Translations under genes and position numbers: made by a program
Shown: positions 52,431-63,815 of the stretch, one piece after another
Position numbering within the stretch: the first letter of the stretch is position 1
Layout of the letters: every line of letters starts with the position of its first letter
From: Cordylochernes scorpioides
Lineage: Eukaryota; Arthropoda; Arachnida; Pseudoscorpiones; Chernetidae
Assembly: GCA_030710605.1 (NCBI GenBank)
Contig: CP092882.1
Location: 744,001-808,000 of the forward strand
DNA length: 64,000 bases
Reading direction: 5' to 3'
Notes under the pieces: generated by a model
Told to the model about the DNA's origin: nothing
The model's input: only the letters and a program-made list of their open reading frames with translations
Databases searched by the model: none

Positions 52431-52684
52431 CAGAGGCCTGCTACTAAGAGTAATGCTACCAGTCTTATTGACAAAGGCAGACGCATTCTACTTCACCCAG
52501 TCATGATGGTGTCGTGATAGTCTGATATGATTGAGTGGAGATAAGAAAGAAGAAGACGTATAATTGTAGACATCCAGTTTATGATGTACTGTACTTGTTC
52601 TGTAGGTCTTCTAGGTCTTCAGGGTAAATATACTTAATAATTATTAAAATTACAAATATATTCTCACAATGAGTATCTTTTTTA

Positions 52685-52820
52685 TTTAAAAAACGCTAGC
52701 TTTCAAGCGTTAATCGCTCTTCAACGGGTTTACTATAATATCGACTTTATCCACCAAAATATTTACAATTATAGTAAGCCCGTTGAAGAGCGATTAACGC
52801 TTGAAAGCTAGCGTTTTTTT
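52685..52820. repeat. Palindrome with hammerhead-like GAAAGCTAGC motifs (left copy)
   Basis: AACGCTAGCTTTCAAGCGTT, AATCGCTCTTCAACGGGTTT and complement. Plus reading CCGTTGAAGAGCG, ATTAA, CGCTTGAAAGCTAGCG. The right-duplicate equivalent is 58770-58905. Confidence 0.65.
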
Positions 52821-52985
52821 TAATAAAAAAGATACTCATTGTGAGAATATATTTGTATTTTAATACTTTTTTCACATTTTATCATGAATAGAGAATGCTT
52901 AAATAATGGTTACTTATTTGTGATTTCTATGTTTAACAATTGAAAATACGAAAACCAAATATTTTTAAGTTTCCGCTTGAAAAGC

Positions 52986-53690
52986 ATGGCATTTATCGAG
53001 GACGATGCAACCTTTGGGGAATTGCAAGAAAAGATGGCGGAGACCTTCCAAGTCGAGGAACTGAGGGAACCTATCAGTCAAGCTGCGCTTCAGAGACTGC
53101 TTCTGCAGCTCCACAAGTCCTGGATGGATCACAGCATGGACTCGATGCTTAGTCAACAAAATCTTCAGGAAGTTCTTAGCTATCTGGAGCTATACAATCC
53201 TCATTTGAACTACTATGCAATCTTCAATCTTCTTGGAATATTGCTGATCACGGTCAACATAGTGATTCAGTGGCACTTGCAGCTATTCCACATTTCCTCA
53301 AATTTCTAGAGTTCCTGAGGCAATGGTAGTTGAGTTATCAGTAGCCTCTGTACGCCTGTTCTCTTCTCTCCAGAATTGTCGCAGATGTATCAGTCGTGGT
53401 GTCTCATTCTCCTATCTGTGTCACCTCAACACCAGTGGGTTGATCTCTTTAGTTGACCGTCCTCATCAACCTATCCTGATTCTATACTGGGATGAAATCA
53501 ACCATCTCTATTCTCCCATCAACACAGATCTTGATGAGACTGAAGATGATCTTTCTGTCGAAAGAAGTTTCAGTGAAGATGATGAGATGGGAATGCTTAC
53601 ATACCAATGTGTCGACTAAGGCTATTGAAAATCTCAGTTTGTGTGAAATTATTTAAAATAATTTATATTCCAGAAGTTGTAGCAGGAATC
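52986..53690 (+). pseudogene. Unidentified helical protein, left duplicate (frameshifted)
   Basis: ATG at 52986 (AGCATGGCATT) opens an intron-free frame: MAFIEDDATFGELQEKMAET ... LQKSW-type helices, then a hydrophobic leucine-rich stretch. It is shifted near 53251 (one base missing versus the right copy), again near 53305 (two bases) and near 53465 and 53590. The equivalent of the right copy's stop codon is also lost. Downstream parts (VVELSVASV, VSFSYLCHLNTSGLISLVDR, acidic DETEDDLSVERSFSEDDEMG) remain readable in pieces. No family is recognised; the regular leucine-rich helices could be armadillo/HEAT-like, which is only a guess. Confidence 0.6.
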
Positions 53691-53879
53691 TTTCAATATA
53701 GCGAAAAGCTTCTCATCTTACACAAAAAAACTTCGTGCTTAAAGCTTTTAATGCTTTCAAATCATATATAGATGACGCGTTATTGCCGTATAATTTATTT
53801 TATGTCTAACTAGATTTGTCCTTATTGTTTGCGGAAGAGCATTGCTCGATGCAAATATTTATATGTAATTCTACTGTCC

Positions 53880-54075
53880 TAAAATCTTAGCGTAAAGATA
53901 GAGGCTGCCTGACCGGCGTTCATATTTCTTGTAAATTAAAAATACTTCGGCCAGTAAATCTTTTTATTACCTCGACGTTTCGACAAAAATCTTTTGTCCT
54001 CGTCAAGAGCAAATGAAAGAAACGTCGAGGTAATAAAATATTTACCGACCAAAGTATCTTTATCTAAAATTTTAT
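53880..54075. repeat. Palindrome of the AAACGTC family (left duplicate)
   Basis: AATACTTCGGCCAGTAAATC, TACCTCGACGTTTCGACAAA, AATCTTTTGTCCTCGTCAAG and complement. Confidence 0.6.
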
Positions 54076-54485
54076 GTCTATAGTTTATTTAATACTGTTT
54101 CTGATATTCCACCCTTCAGTGTAGCATATATAAGTAGAATGAATCCAATACAGTATTAGAGCTCTAAGAAGCGGTCTGGTAGATTAAATTGACGAAACCG
54201 CTGGGTTCACCACTGATTAGCCAAACCCTCCCAATATTTTCTTTATCGGAGTAAGGACAGTAGAAATTTTATGTGTAAAAGAAACATGAATACTTTAATG
54301 AATCATTACTTATTATAGATTGCATGTTATTGCCTTGTATTATTTTAATTTATACCTAATTATATCAAAACTCACCCGATTGCATCAAAACATATTGTTG
54401 ATAGTTGTTACGTAGAAAACACCAATTCTATCATTAAGTGAGTTCACAACACCAATTTTATCAAATTCAGACAATAAGTCAAAAC

Positions 54486-54526
54486 CTGTATACCTTAGTA
54501 TCTAACCATGACTCTCATCAGTACAG
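54486..54526 (-). ncRNA. Hammerhead-like motif (one core base off)
   Basis: Minus: CTGTA, CTGATGA, GAGTCATGGTTA, GATAC, TAAGGTA, TACAG. Stem I is perfect, box I canonical, box II GAAA changed to GATA. Equivalent at 60566-60607 in the right duplicate. Confidence 0.5.
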
Positions 54527-55305
54527 TCGTGGCTTCGATTTTACAACATCCAACTAGAGGAGTTAAATTCTGCCCAATTTACTAACGAAGTAAGAAATAC
54601 GCTTTTTTGCTAAAGAATATCATAAAAAATTATTAAATTAATATACACTCATAGACAAATCTTAAGGAAGTTGTACCTTTCAGCATGTATAATCGGGATT
54701 AAGATAATAACTCTGAAAGATATTACAGTGACCTTTACTGAAGACACACGAGATAAAAATGTGTGAACAAAATGCTTCTATCTCAAAAAAAAAAAAAAAA
54801 AAGCAGACGACCGGCGACATCAAAGAATTTGTACTTAAGTTTTGTCCATGAGTGTATGTCATATTATTAATGTTTTATAAGAATTTATATTTATACCTGT
54901 GTATGAGTGTATTTTATATACACTTGACATTGTGATACCTTGCATAAAAAGGAATATAATTGTTGATTTTTAAAATTAATTTTAATCATTTTTACACATA
55001 TTATTTTATTCTAAAAATTCTAGAATTTTAATAAAACAATAAAATTCGAGATAGGGTGTGTGTCTTCCACAAACTAAATAATTTCTAAAGTCAAAATGAA
55101 CTTCAAAGCTTTCAAAAAAGAGTTAAGAAAAGGTATCATACACCCCCATGATTTTAAAACACAATATTAAACAGTTCCCACAAAACAAACGCATCAGAAA
55201 TATCCAAATAAGTAATGTTGTATGTAATTATAATATTTTTAACCTTTTTATATATTTTTCATACTTAGCTCTGGTCAAATATTTTAATAACTTAGAGTAT
55301 TTTAT

Positions 55306-56080
55306 TCATAGAATTCTATCATCACTTGAATCATGACTTTCCAGAATTGATATTTCGCTTTCCATTTCTTCTGATCCTTGTTTGGAATTTTTATCCATTT
55401 GTTTTCTTTTGATTTTATTATTTCTATTAATTGTTCCACCAATATGTTCTTTGTTGATGTTTTTTATTGATTGTTTACAATATTCCTTTTGATCTCTCTC
55501 CATTGGTCCATGGATTACTGAGTTTATGATTGGATGATGAGGCTTCCACGTCATATTTCTTAGCTACTGAAGCATTCACACAATCTGCCGAACTTGCTAA
55601 GTTATCTTCTGTTAATGATTTTGCTTTATTTCTATTTTTTGTATGTTTTAATGTATTGATGTATGTTTATAACATTCTTTGTGGTATCTCTCCATAGGCC
55701 CGTGAATTACTGATTTATGATTGGTTGATGAGGTTTCCACGTCATATTTCTTAGCTACTGAAGCGTTCTTACAATCTGCTGAAACTTGCTAAGTCATCTT
55801 CTATTGATGATTTTGCTTTATTTTCTATTTTTTGTATGTTTTAATGTATTGATGCATGTTTACAACATTCTTTGTGGTATCTCTCCATAGGCCCGTGAAT
55901 TACTGATTTATGATTGGTTGATGAGGTTTCCACGTCATATTTCTTAGCTACTGAGGCGTTCACACAATCTACCGATCTTGCTGAGACATATTTTGTTGAT
56001 GATTTTGCTTTATTTTCTATTTTATCAGACGCTAGGTGATCTATGCTACCTACAGAATTAGATGAGACCTTTTCTAGGCC
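55306..56080 (-). pseudogene. Repeat protein, left duplicate
   Basis: Minus-strand frame made of about 63-residue repeats (189-bp DNA period), with words LASSADC, SVIHGPMERYHKEC and KIENKAK. Ends ESEISILESHDSSDD. Several frameshifts separate the repeats. The upstream edge is at AGGCCTTGTCTTTA, the same edge as in the right copy. Confidence 0.5.
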
Positions 56081-56154
56081 TTGTCTTTATTGTTTGCGGA
56101 AGAGCATTACTCGATGCAAATATTGAATGTAATTCTACTGTCCTATAAGCTTAT

Positions 56155-56375
56155 GTCCATAGTTTTCTTGAAAACAATTTCTGAGATTCCACTCTTCAGT
56201 GCTGCGTATATAAGCAGAATCGTCCAATACAGTATTAGAGCTCTGAGAAGTGGTCTGGTGGATTAAATTGGCGAAACCGCTGGAGGGTTCACCACTGATG
56301 AGCCAAGCCCTCCCAATATATTTTTCATCGCGGTAAGATCAGTAGAAGTTTGTATTATGTATAAAAGAAACATTC
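56155..56375 (-). mobile_element. Fold-back element (left duplicate)
   Basis: CCAATACAGTATTAGAGCTC, TTGGCGAAACCGCTGGAGGG, TTCACCACTGATGAGCCAAG, AAAGAAACATTCGTGCTTTT. Confidence 0.7.
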
Positions 56376-57378
56376 GTGCTTTTAAATACTTTCATTTTAT
56401 AAATATATGCCTTTATTCAATATTCCATATATTTTTGTATACAAAAAATGTAATGCCTCGAAAAGGTTGGCGTTCAGCCAGCCGAAATATTGGCAAATAA
56501 ATCTTTAATTAAATCCAATATATGCCTTTTTACTATCTAATATTATTAATTGTAGATTGTAGAACCCTTCCTGTACATGAACTCCTACCTCCCCGAATTA
56601 CTGTCGTTCGATATGATGACTTTTAACACGGCGTCCAATAATGTCATTTTGAACTGTGAACAGCTCAGTGTCTCTACAACTGACATGTCACAGTGTTGTC
56701 ACCAGACCTCTCCTCGGCTGCGCTCCTTTTCTTAATCCACCGGTTCCATCGATGTATCTTCCTTGTCCATTCCAATCTTACCATCCACGCCATCTCGGTT
56801 CTTGGGACCCGATCTTCATGCTTCAATCAATTTTATATGAACTATGAAATGGAATATTGGTGAAAATTTGGAAGTTTTCACTCTTTCCACATGATTAAAA
56901 TTACATTATAATTTTTCATGATAGTATGAAACACACTCATTGACAAAACTTGAAGAAGTTTTATATTTTTATGTCGACGGTCATTTATTTTTAAGGAGAC
57001 AGAGATTGTTCACACTTGTGTTTCAGAGTTGTTGTCTGAATCCCGATATACATGTTAAATGATACAACTTCCTTAAGTTCTGTCTATGAGTGTATACCCA
57101 CTTGGTTATCTCGTGTGTCTTCAATAAAGGTCACTGTAAATATCTTTCAGAGTTATTGTCTCAATCCCGATATACATGGTAAAAGGTAAAACTTCCTTAA
57201 GTTTTGTCCATGAGTGTATATTTCAGAGTTTTTGTCTGAATCCCGATATACATGCTAAAAAAAATGTACAACTTCCTTAAGTTCATGAATGTCTATTTTA
57301 TCAAGCGAGCGAAGATTAAAAAATCGACTATATTTTTAATATTATCTAAAGCGCGTTTATTTCTTTATTAAATTTTAC

Positions 57379-57416
57379 GTCGATAGCTTTCGGACTTAAT
57401 GGCCTTCATCAGTTGC
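57379..57416 (-). ncRNA. Hammerhead motif, AAGCTA variant
   Basis: Minus: GGCAA, CTGATGA, AGGCCATTAAGTCC, GAAAGCTA, TCGACG. Boxes I and II are canonical, stem II AGG.C/G.CC-type, but stem I pairs poorly. The right-duplicate equivalent is 63912-63950. Confidence 0.55.
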
Positions 57417-57460
57417 CTTAAAGAGAATCCAAACGTTGTTTCAAGACCTGTTGAAGGTGA

Positions 57461-57840
57461 CTTATAGAAAGCTATAGTCACTTATAAATCAACAAAGAAA
57501 ATATTTAGCGCTAATTAATAGTTAAAGAATTAGAGGAAGCTTTCGAGTAATCCCTTCTACAGCTAGCTGAAAACGTATAAACAAGGTAATAAAGATAGAT
57601 GAAAAAGGACTTGTCCGAAAGCTTCCTTCAATCAAATAAATAATTATATATTAAATTTTTGTTAATTAAGAAAAAAAGGGCATTTTCTGATCGTACACTG
57701 AAAGTTGCTGATGGCTTGCGCCATCTATCGGAATAAATATCAACTAATCGTTGATTTTTAATTATTCCAGAATTGGCCAGATACCGTTTCTTGATTTATC
57801 TACCTGATCCAAGTACAAATTTAGAATACAATATAATACA
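57461..57840. other. Spacer between duplicates, left part
   Basis: More CGAAAGCTT-type motifs (57535-57570 minus, 57600-57630 plus) and a truncated GATGGCGCAAGCCATC element (57675-57800). No gene. Confidence 0.5.
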
Positions 57841-58262
57841 CTGCGGCCTGTGATTGTAAACAACACTTGAAGTCTACACCCGCATGAGTTTCTTTTCAAC
57901 GAAAAATCAAAACCCATTTCAAGGTGAAATATTGACTATTTCTAACCTCTTTTCGGATGAGGTATGTAAGGGTGAATTATGAAGAGTGATGATGAACGGG
58001 AAAAATAAAAAGTGTCCAGGGATGGGAATCGAACCCACAATGTATCGCTAACCGGGCAGATGCCATGTCCACTAGGCTACCCTGGACGTATTTTTCCGTT
58101 CATAAATAATACATAAAGTAACTTCCCGTCATCATCACTCTTCATAATTCACCCTTTCATACCTCATCCAAAAAGGTTAGAAATAGTCAATATTTCACCT
58201 TGAAATGGGTTTTGGATTTTTCTTTGAAAAGAAACTCATGCGGTGTAACTTCAAGTGTTGTT
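57840..58262. mobile_element. SINE fold-back: tRNA-like head between inverted bodies
   Basis: 57845-57990 and 58110-58262 are inverted copies of the SINE body (CACTTGAAGTCTACACCCGC, ATGAGTTTCTTTTCAACGAA). The tRNA-like head at 58014-58087 sits between them. Confidence 0.75.
58014..58087 (-). tRNA. tRNA-like head of the SINE
   Basis: Perfect B box GGTTCGATTCC, A box TAGCCTAGTGG, 7-bp acceptor stem GTCCAGG/CCTGGAC. The anticodon arm is imperfect (loop CCGGTTA lacks T33). Likely a pol III promoter rather than a working tRNA. Confidence 0.6.
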
Positions 58263-59070
58263 TTACAAGTACAAATTTACTTTTGTACTATTTTTCATAT
58301 TTTCTGTAATAGTTAATCGTTATGTTTTTAATGTTTACTTTATTCTCTTGATGAACCCGGATGCCTGTAGCCACGTACTAAATCAGGGCCAACTATCCCA
58401 GTTGGTCTTTGGACTTCACAGAGCAGCGTTTGTACTCCATGTTAGAGAAGCGGATGCACATGGCGTCTATTCCTCATGTCAGTGGCGGCAATATTTTTGG
58501 AGCTAAGTCAGTGGCCTGCTACTAAGAGTAGTGCTCCCAGTCTTAATGACAAAGGCAGACGCATTCTACTTCATCCAGTCATGATGGTTGGCGATTGATA
58601 CCCTGATATGATTGAGTGAATATAAGAAAGAAGAAGAAGTCGTATAATTGTAGACACCCAGTTTATTAGATGTACTGTACTTGCTTCTGTAGGTCTTCAG
58701 GGGTAAATATGCTTATATAATTATTAAAATTACAAATATATTCTCACAATAAGTATATTTTTTATTTATAAAACGCTAGCTTTCAAGCGCTAATCGCTCT
58801 TCAACGGGTTTACTATATAATATCGACTTTATCCCACCAGAATATTTACAATTATAGTAAGCCCGTTGAAGAGCGATTAACGCTTGAAAGCTAGCGTTTT
58901 TTGAATAAAAAAGATACTCATTGTGAAAATATATTTGTAATTTTAATACTTTTTTTCACCATTTTATCATGAATAGAGAATGCTTAAATAATGTTTACTT
59001 ATTTGTGATTTCTATGTTTAACAATTGAAAATACGAAAACCAAATATTTTTAAGTTTCCGCTTGAAAAGC

Positions 59071-59782
59071 ATGGCATTTATCGAGGACGATGCAACCTTT
59101 GGGGAATTGCAAGAAAAGATGGCGGAGACCTTCCAAGTCGAGGAACTGAGAGAACCTATCAGTCAAGCTGCGCTTCAGAGACTGCTTCTGCAGCTCCACA
59201 AAGTCCTGGATGGATCACAGCATGGACTCAATGCTTAGTCAACAAAATCTTCAGGAAGTTCTTAGCTATCTGGAGCTATACAATCCTCATTTGAACTACT
59301 ATGCAATCTTCAATCTTCTTGGAATATTGCTGATCACCGGTCAACATAGTGATTCAGTGGCACTTGCAGCTATTCCACATTTCCTCAAATTTCTGAGAGT
59401 TCCTGAGGCAATGGTAGTTGAACTCTCAGTAGCCTCACTATACGCCTGTTCTCTTCTATCCAGGAACTGTCGCAGATGTATCAGTCGTGGAGTCTCATTC
59501 TCCTATCTCTGTCACCTCAACACCAGTGGGCTGATTTCTCTAGTTGACCGTCCTCTCATCAACCTCATCCTGATTCTATACTGGGACGAGATCAACCATC
59601 TCTATTCTCCCATCAACACAGATCTTGATGAGACTGAAGATGATCTTTCTGTTGAAAGAAGTTTCAGTGAAGATGATGAGATGGGGAATGCTTACATATC
59701 AATGTGTCGACTAAGGCTATTGGAAATCTCAGCTTGTGTGAAATTATTTAAAATAATCTATATTCCAGAAGTTGTAGCATGA
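59071..59782 (+). pseudogene. Unidentified helical protein, right duplicate (one frameshift)
   Basis: Same start as the left copy (ATG at 59071). One extra A in CCACAAAGTCC near 59201 shifts the frame about 44 codons in. From about 59210 a 190-codon frame runs uninterrupted to TGA at 59780-59782. This part includes LLGILLITGQHSDSVALAAI, the cysteine-containing SRNCRRCISRG, SFSYLCHLNTSGLISL, an acidic linker with DETEDDLSVER and a hydrophobic C terminus IIYIPEVVA. Apart from the single inserted base it is nearly whole, at about 235 residues. Intron-free, it may be a retrocopy or a mobile-element gene; I do not recognise it. Confidence 0.6.
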
Positions 59783-60719
59783 TTCCCTCAATATAGCGAA
59801 AAGCTTCTCATCTTACACAAAGAAACATTCGTGCTCAAAGCTTTAATGTTTTCTAAGCATATATATATAGATAGATGACGCGTTATTGCCGTATAATTAA
59901 TTTATTCCTAACTAGATTTGTACTTATTGTTTGCGGAAGAGCATTGCTCTATGCAAATATTTATATGTAATTCTACTGTCCTAAAATCTTATTGTAAAGA
60001 TAAAGGCTGCCTGGCCGGCGTTCATAGTTCTTAAAATTAAAGATACTTCGGCCAGTAAATCTTTTTATTACCTCGACGTTTCGACAAAAATATTTTGTCC
60101 TCGTTAAGAGCAAACAAAAGAAACGTCGAGGTAATAAAAAGATATACTGGCCGAAGTATCTTTATCTAAAAGTTTATGTCCATAGTTTATAGTTTATTTA
60201 AATACCGTTTCTGAGATTCCACCCTTCAGTGTAACATATATAAGTAGAATGATCCAATACAGTATTAGAATTCTAAGAAGCGGTTTGGTAGATTAAATTG
60301 ACGAAACCGCAGTGTTCACCACTGATAAGCCGAGCCCTCCCAATATTTTTTTTTATTGCAGTGAGAACAGTAGAAGTTTGTTTTATATGTAAATATTGGG
60401 CTTTAATGAAATCATTTATTATATATAGATTGCACGTTATTGCCTTGTATTTAATTTATACCTAATTGCATCATAGCAGTATGTTGATAGTCGTTATTCA
60501 GAAAACACCAATTTCATCATTAATTTACAACACCAATTTTATCAAATTCAGACAATAAGTCAAAGCCTGTATACCTTAGTATCTAGCTATGACTCTCATC
60601 AGTACAGTCGCGGCTTCGATTTTACAACATCCAACGAGATGAGTTATAATCTGCCCAATTTACTAACGATATCATGAAGACGCTTTTTGCTGATGAATAT
60701 CATAAAATTATAAAATTAA

Positions 60720-60936
60720 TATACACTCATAGATAAAAGTAACTTAAGGAAGTTGTACCTTTTAACATATATATCGGGATTGAGACAATAACTCTGAAAG
60801 ATATTACAGTGATCTTTACTGAAGACACACGAGATAAAAATGTGTGAACAAAATTGCTTCTATCTCCAAAAAAAAAAAAGCAGAAGACCGGCGACATCAA
60901 AGAATTTCCACTTAAGTTTTGTCCATGAGTGTATGT
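60720..60936 (-). mobile_element. Tc1-type MITE (right duplicate)
   Basis: ACACTCATAGATAAAAGTAA ... ACTTAAGTTTTGTCCATGAG; equivalent of 54648-54857. Confidence 0.75.
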
Positions 60937-61379
60937 GATATTATTAATGTTTTATAAGAGTTTATATGTATACCTGTATTTTATATACACCCGACATTAT
61001 GATACCTTGCATATAAAGGAATATAATTGTTGATTTAAAAATAATAATTTTAATCATTTTTACACACATTATTTTATTCAAAATTCTAGAATTTTGATAA
61101 AACAATTAAATTCTAGATAGAGACTTCCAAACTAAATAATTTCTAAAGTAAAAAAATAAACTTGAGAGCTTTTTAGAAAAGGAGTTAAGAAAGGTATCAT
61201 ACACCCCCATGATATCAAAACACAATATTAAACAGTTTCACAAAAACAACGCATCAGAAATATCCAAACAAATGTAATGTTGTATGTAATTATAATATCT
61301 TTTACCTTTTTATATATTTTTCATACTTAGCTCTGGTTAAATATTTTAATAAATTAAAGAGTATTTTATTCATAGAATT

Positions 61380-62153
61380 CTATCATCATTGAATCATGAC
61401 TTTCCAGAATTGATATTTCGCTTTTCATCTCTTCTAATCCTTGTTTGGAATTTTTATCCATTTGTTTTCTTCTGATTTTTATTATTTCTATTAATTGTCC
61501 ACCAATATGTTCTTTGTTGATGTTTTTATTGATGATTGTTTACAATATTCCTTTTGATATATCTCCATAGGTCCGTGAATTACTGATTTTAATCTGGATG
61601 ATGAGGCTTACATTTCATATATCTTAGCTACTGTAGCATTCTCACAATCTGCTGAACTTGCTAAGTCATCTTCTATTGATAATTTTGCTTTATTTTCTAT
61701 TTTTGTATGTTTTAATGTATTGATGTATGTTTACAACATTATTTGTGGTATCTCTCCATAGGTCCGTGGATCACTGATTTATGATTGGATGATGAGGCTT
61801 CCTCCTTAAATTTCTTAGATACTGAAGCGTTCTCACAATCTGCCGAACTTGCTAAGTCATCTTTTGTTAATGAATTTGCTTTATTTTCTATTTTTTGTAT
61901 GTTTTGATGTATTGATGTATGTTTACAACATTCTTTGTGGTATTTCTTCATAGGTCCGTCGATTACTGATTTATATTTGGATGATGAGGCTTCCTCCTTA
62001 AATTTCTTAGCTAGTGAAACGTTCACACAATCTGCCGAACTTGCTAAGTCATCTTCTGTTGATGATTTTGCTTTATTTTCTATTTTATCAGGCAATAGGT
62101 CATCTATGCTATCTACAGAATTAGATGAGACATTTTCTAGGCCTTGTCTTTAA
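61380..62153 (-). pseudogene. Repeat protein, right duplicate
   Basis: Minus strand, open from about 62150 for about 137 codons to 61739, then broken. Reads GLENVSSNSVDSIDDLLPDK followed by at least two full 63-residue repeats: KIENKAKSSTEDDLASSADC, KKFKEEASSS, GPMKKYHKECCKH. Two further degraded repeats and the SEISILESHDS end follow. DNA period about 190 bp. Highly charged, serine-rich, with a conserved cysteine in DLASSADC and a cysteine pair in KECCK. No ATG is found before the first repeat because of a stop at the 62.15-kb boundary, so the 5' end is missing or spliced. The family is unknown. Confidence 0.55.
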
Positions 62154-62154
62154 T

Positions 62155-62378
62155 TAAGAAAAGGGCTTCTCCTTATCGTGCAACTGAAAGTTGCTAATGG
62201 CTTGCGCCATCTATCGGAATAAATATCAACTATTCTCGTTGATTTCTAATTATTCCAGAATTGGGCAAATACGCATTCTTGATTAAACAAGAAAAGGAGA
62301 AAAGGATAGGGAGAAGCCCTTTTCTTAATTTATGCACCTTATCCCAGTACAATATTACATTTGTACTATTTTTTCACA
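62155..62378. mobile_element. 224-bp insertion with 12-bp target duplication
   Basis: CTTGTCTTTAAT occurs at 62143-62154 and 62379-62390. The left duplicate has a single CTTGTCTTTAT at 56080-56090. The insert is a GATGGCGCAAGCCATC-family element with inverted AAGAAAAGGGCTTCTCC / AAGCCCTTTTCTTAA words. Confidence 0.88.
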
Positions 62379-62469
62379 CTTGTCTTTAATGTTTGCGGAA
62401 GAGCATTACTCGATGCAAATATTTGAATGTAATTCTACTGTCCTATAAGCTTATGTCCATAGATTTCTT

Positions 62470-62665
62470 GAAAACCATTTCTGAGATTCCATCCTTCAGT
62501 GCTGCGTATATAAGCAGAACCGTCCAATACAGTATTAGAGCTCTGAGAAGTGGTCTGATGGATTAAATTGGCGAAACCGCTGGGAGGGTTCACCACTGAT
62601 GAGTCAAACCCTCCCAATATATTTTTCATCGCGATAAGAGCAGTAGACGTTTGTATTTTGTATAA
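62470..62665 (-). mobile_element. Fold-back element (right duplicate)
   Basis: Equivalent of 56155-56375; core TTGGCGAAACCGCTGGGAGG, GTTCACCACTGATGAGTC. Confidence 0.7.
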
Positions 62666-63239
62666 AAGAAACATTCGTGCTTTTAAATCCTTTCATTTTA
62701 TAAATATATGCCTTTATTCAATATTCCATATATTTTTGTATACAAAAATGTAATGCCTCGATAAAGGTTGGCGTTCAGCCAGCCGAAATATTGGCAAATA
62801 AATCTTTAATTAAATTCAATATATGCCTTTTTATTATCTAATAATATAATTGTAGATTGTAGAACCCCTGTACATAAAGTCCTACCTTCCGAATTACTGT
62901 CGTTCGATAGGATGACTTGGGCTATTGACCACGGCGTCCAATAAGGTCGTTTTGAACTGTGAACAGCTCAGTGTCCTCTACAACTGACATTTCACATTGC
63001 TGTCACCAGACCTCTCCTTGGCTGCGCTCTTTCTTAATCCCCGGGTTCATCGATGTATTTTCCTTGTCCGTCTCTCCAATCTCACCATCCACGCAGTTTT
63101 GGGACCCGTTCTTCATGCTTCATCAAATGCCTCAATCGATTTATATGGACTATGAAAAGGTTTATTGGTGAAAATTTGGAAGTTTTTCACTCATTCCACA
63201 TGATTAAAATTACATCATAACTTTCCATGATAGTATGAA

Positions 63240-63815
63240 AGACACTCATTGACAAAACTTGAAGAAGTTTTATATTTTTATGTCGCCGGTCATTTATTTT
63301 TAAGAAGACAGAGATTGTTCACACTTGTGTTTCAGAGTTATTGTATGAATCCCGATATACATGTTAAATGATACAACTTCCTTAAATTTTGTCTATGAGT
63401 GTATATACATTTGGTTATCTCGTGCCTCTTCAATAAAGGTTACTGTATTATCTCTCAGAGTTATTGTCTGAATCCCGATATACATGGTAAAAGGTACAAC
63501 TTCTTTAAGTTTTGTCCATGAGTGTATCTTTCAGAGTTATTGTCAGAATCCCGATATACATGGTAAAAGGTACAACTTCCTTAAGTTTTGTCCATGAGTG
63601 TATCTTTCAGAGTTATTGTATGAATCCCGATATACATGGTAAAGGTACAACTTCCTTAAGTTTTGTCCATGAGTGTATCTTTCAGAGTTATTGTCAGAAT
63701 CCCGATATACATGCTAAAAAGTACAACTTCCTTAAGTTTTGTCCATGAGTGTATCTTTCAGAGTTATTGTCTGAATCCCGATATACATGTTGAAAAGTAC
63801 GACTTCCTTAAGTCT
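63240..63815 (+). mobile_element. Tc1-type MITE with about six 75-76-bp right-end units
   Basis: Left end CACTCATTGACAAAACTTGA, then repeated AGAGTTATTGTCTGAATCCC, GATATACATG, ACAACTTCCTTAAGTTTTGT, CCATGAGTGTAT. The left duplicate (56935-57290) has only about three units, so the array changed size after duplication. Confidence 0.85.

Larger units (their letters stand above)
52431..57460 (+). repeat. Segmental tandem duplication, left copy
   Basis: Matches 58508-64000 in order and orientation throughout, with many small indels; offset grows from about 6.08 to 6.5 kb. Contains, in order, a LINE 3'-end word, a GCTAGC palindrome, a plus-strand pseudogene, fold-back and MITE copies, a minus-strand repeat-protein frame and MITE ends. 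Confidence 0.92.
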
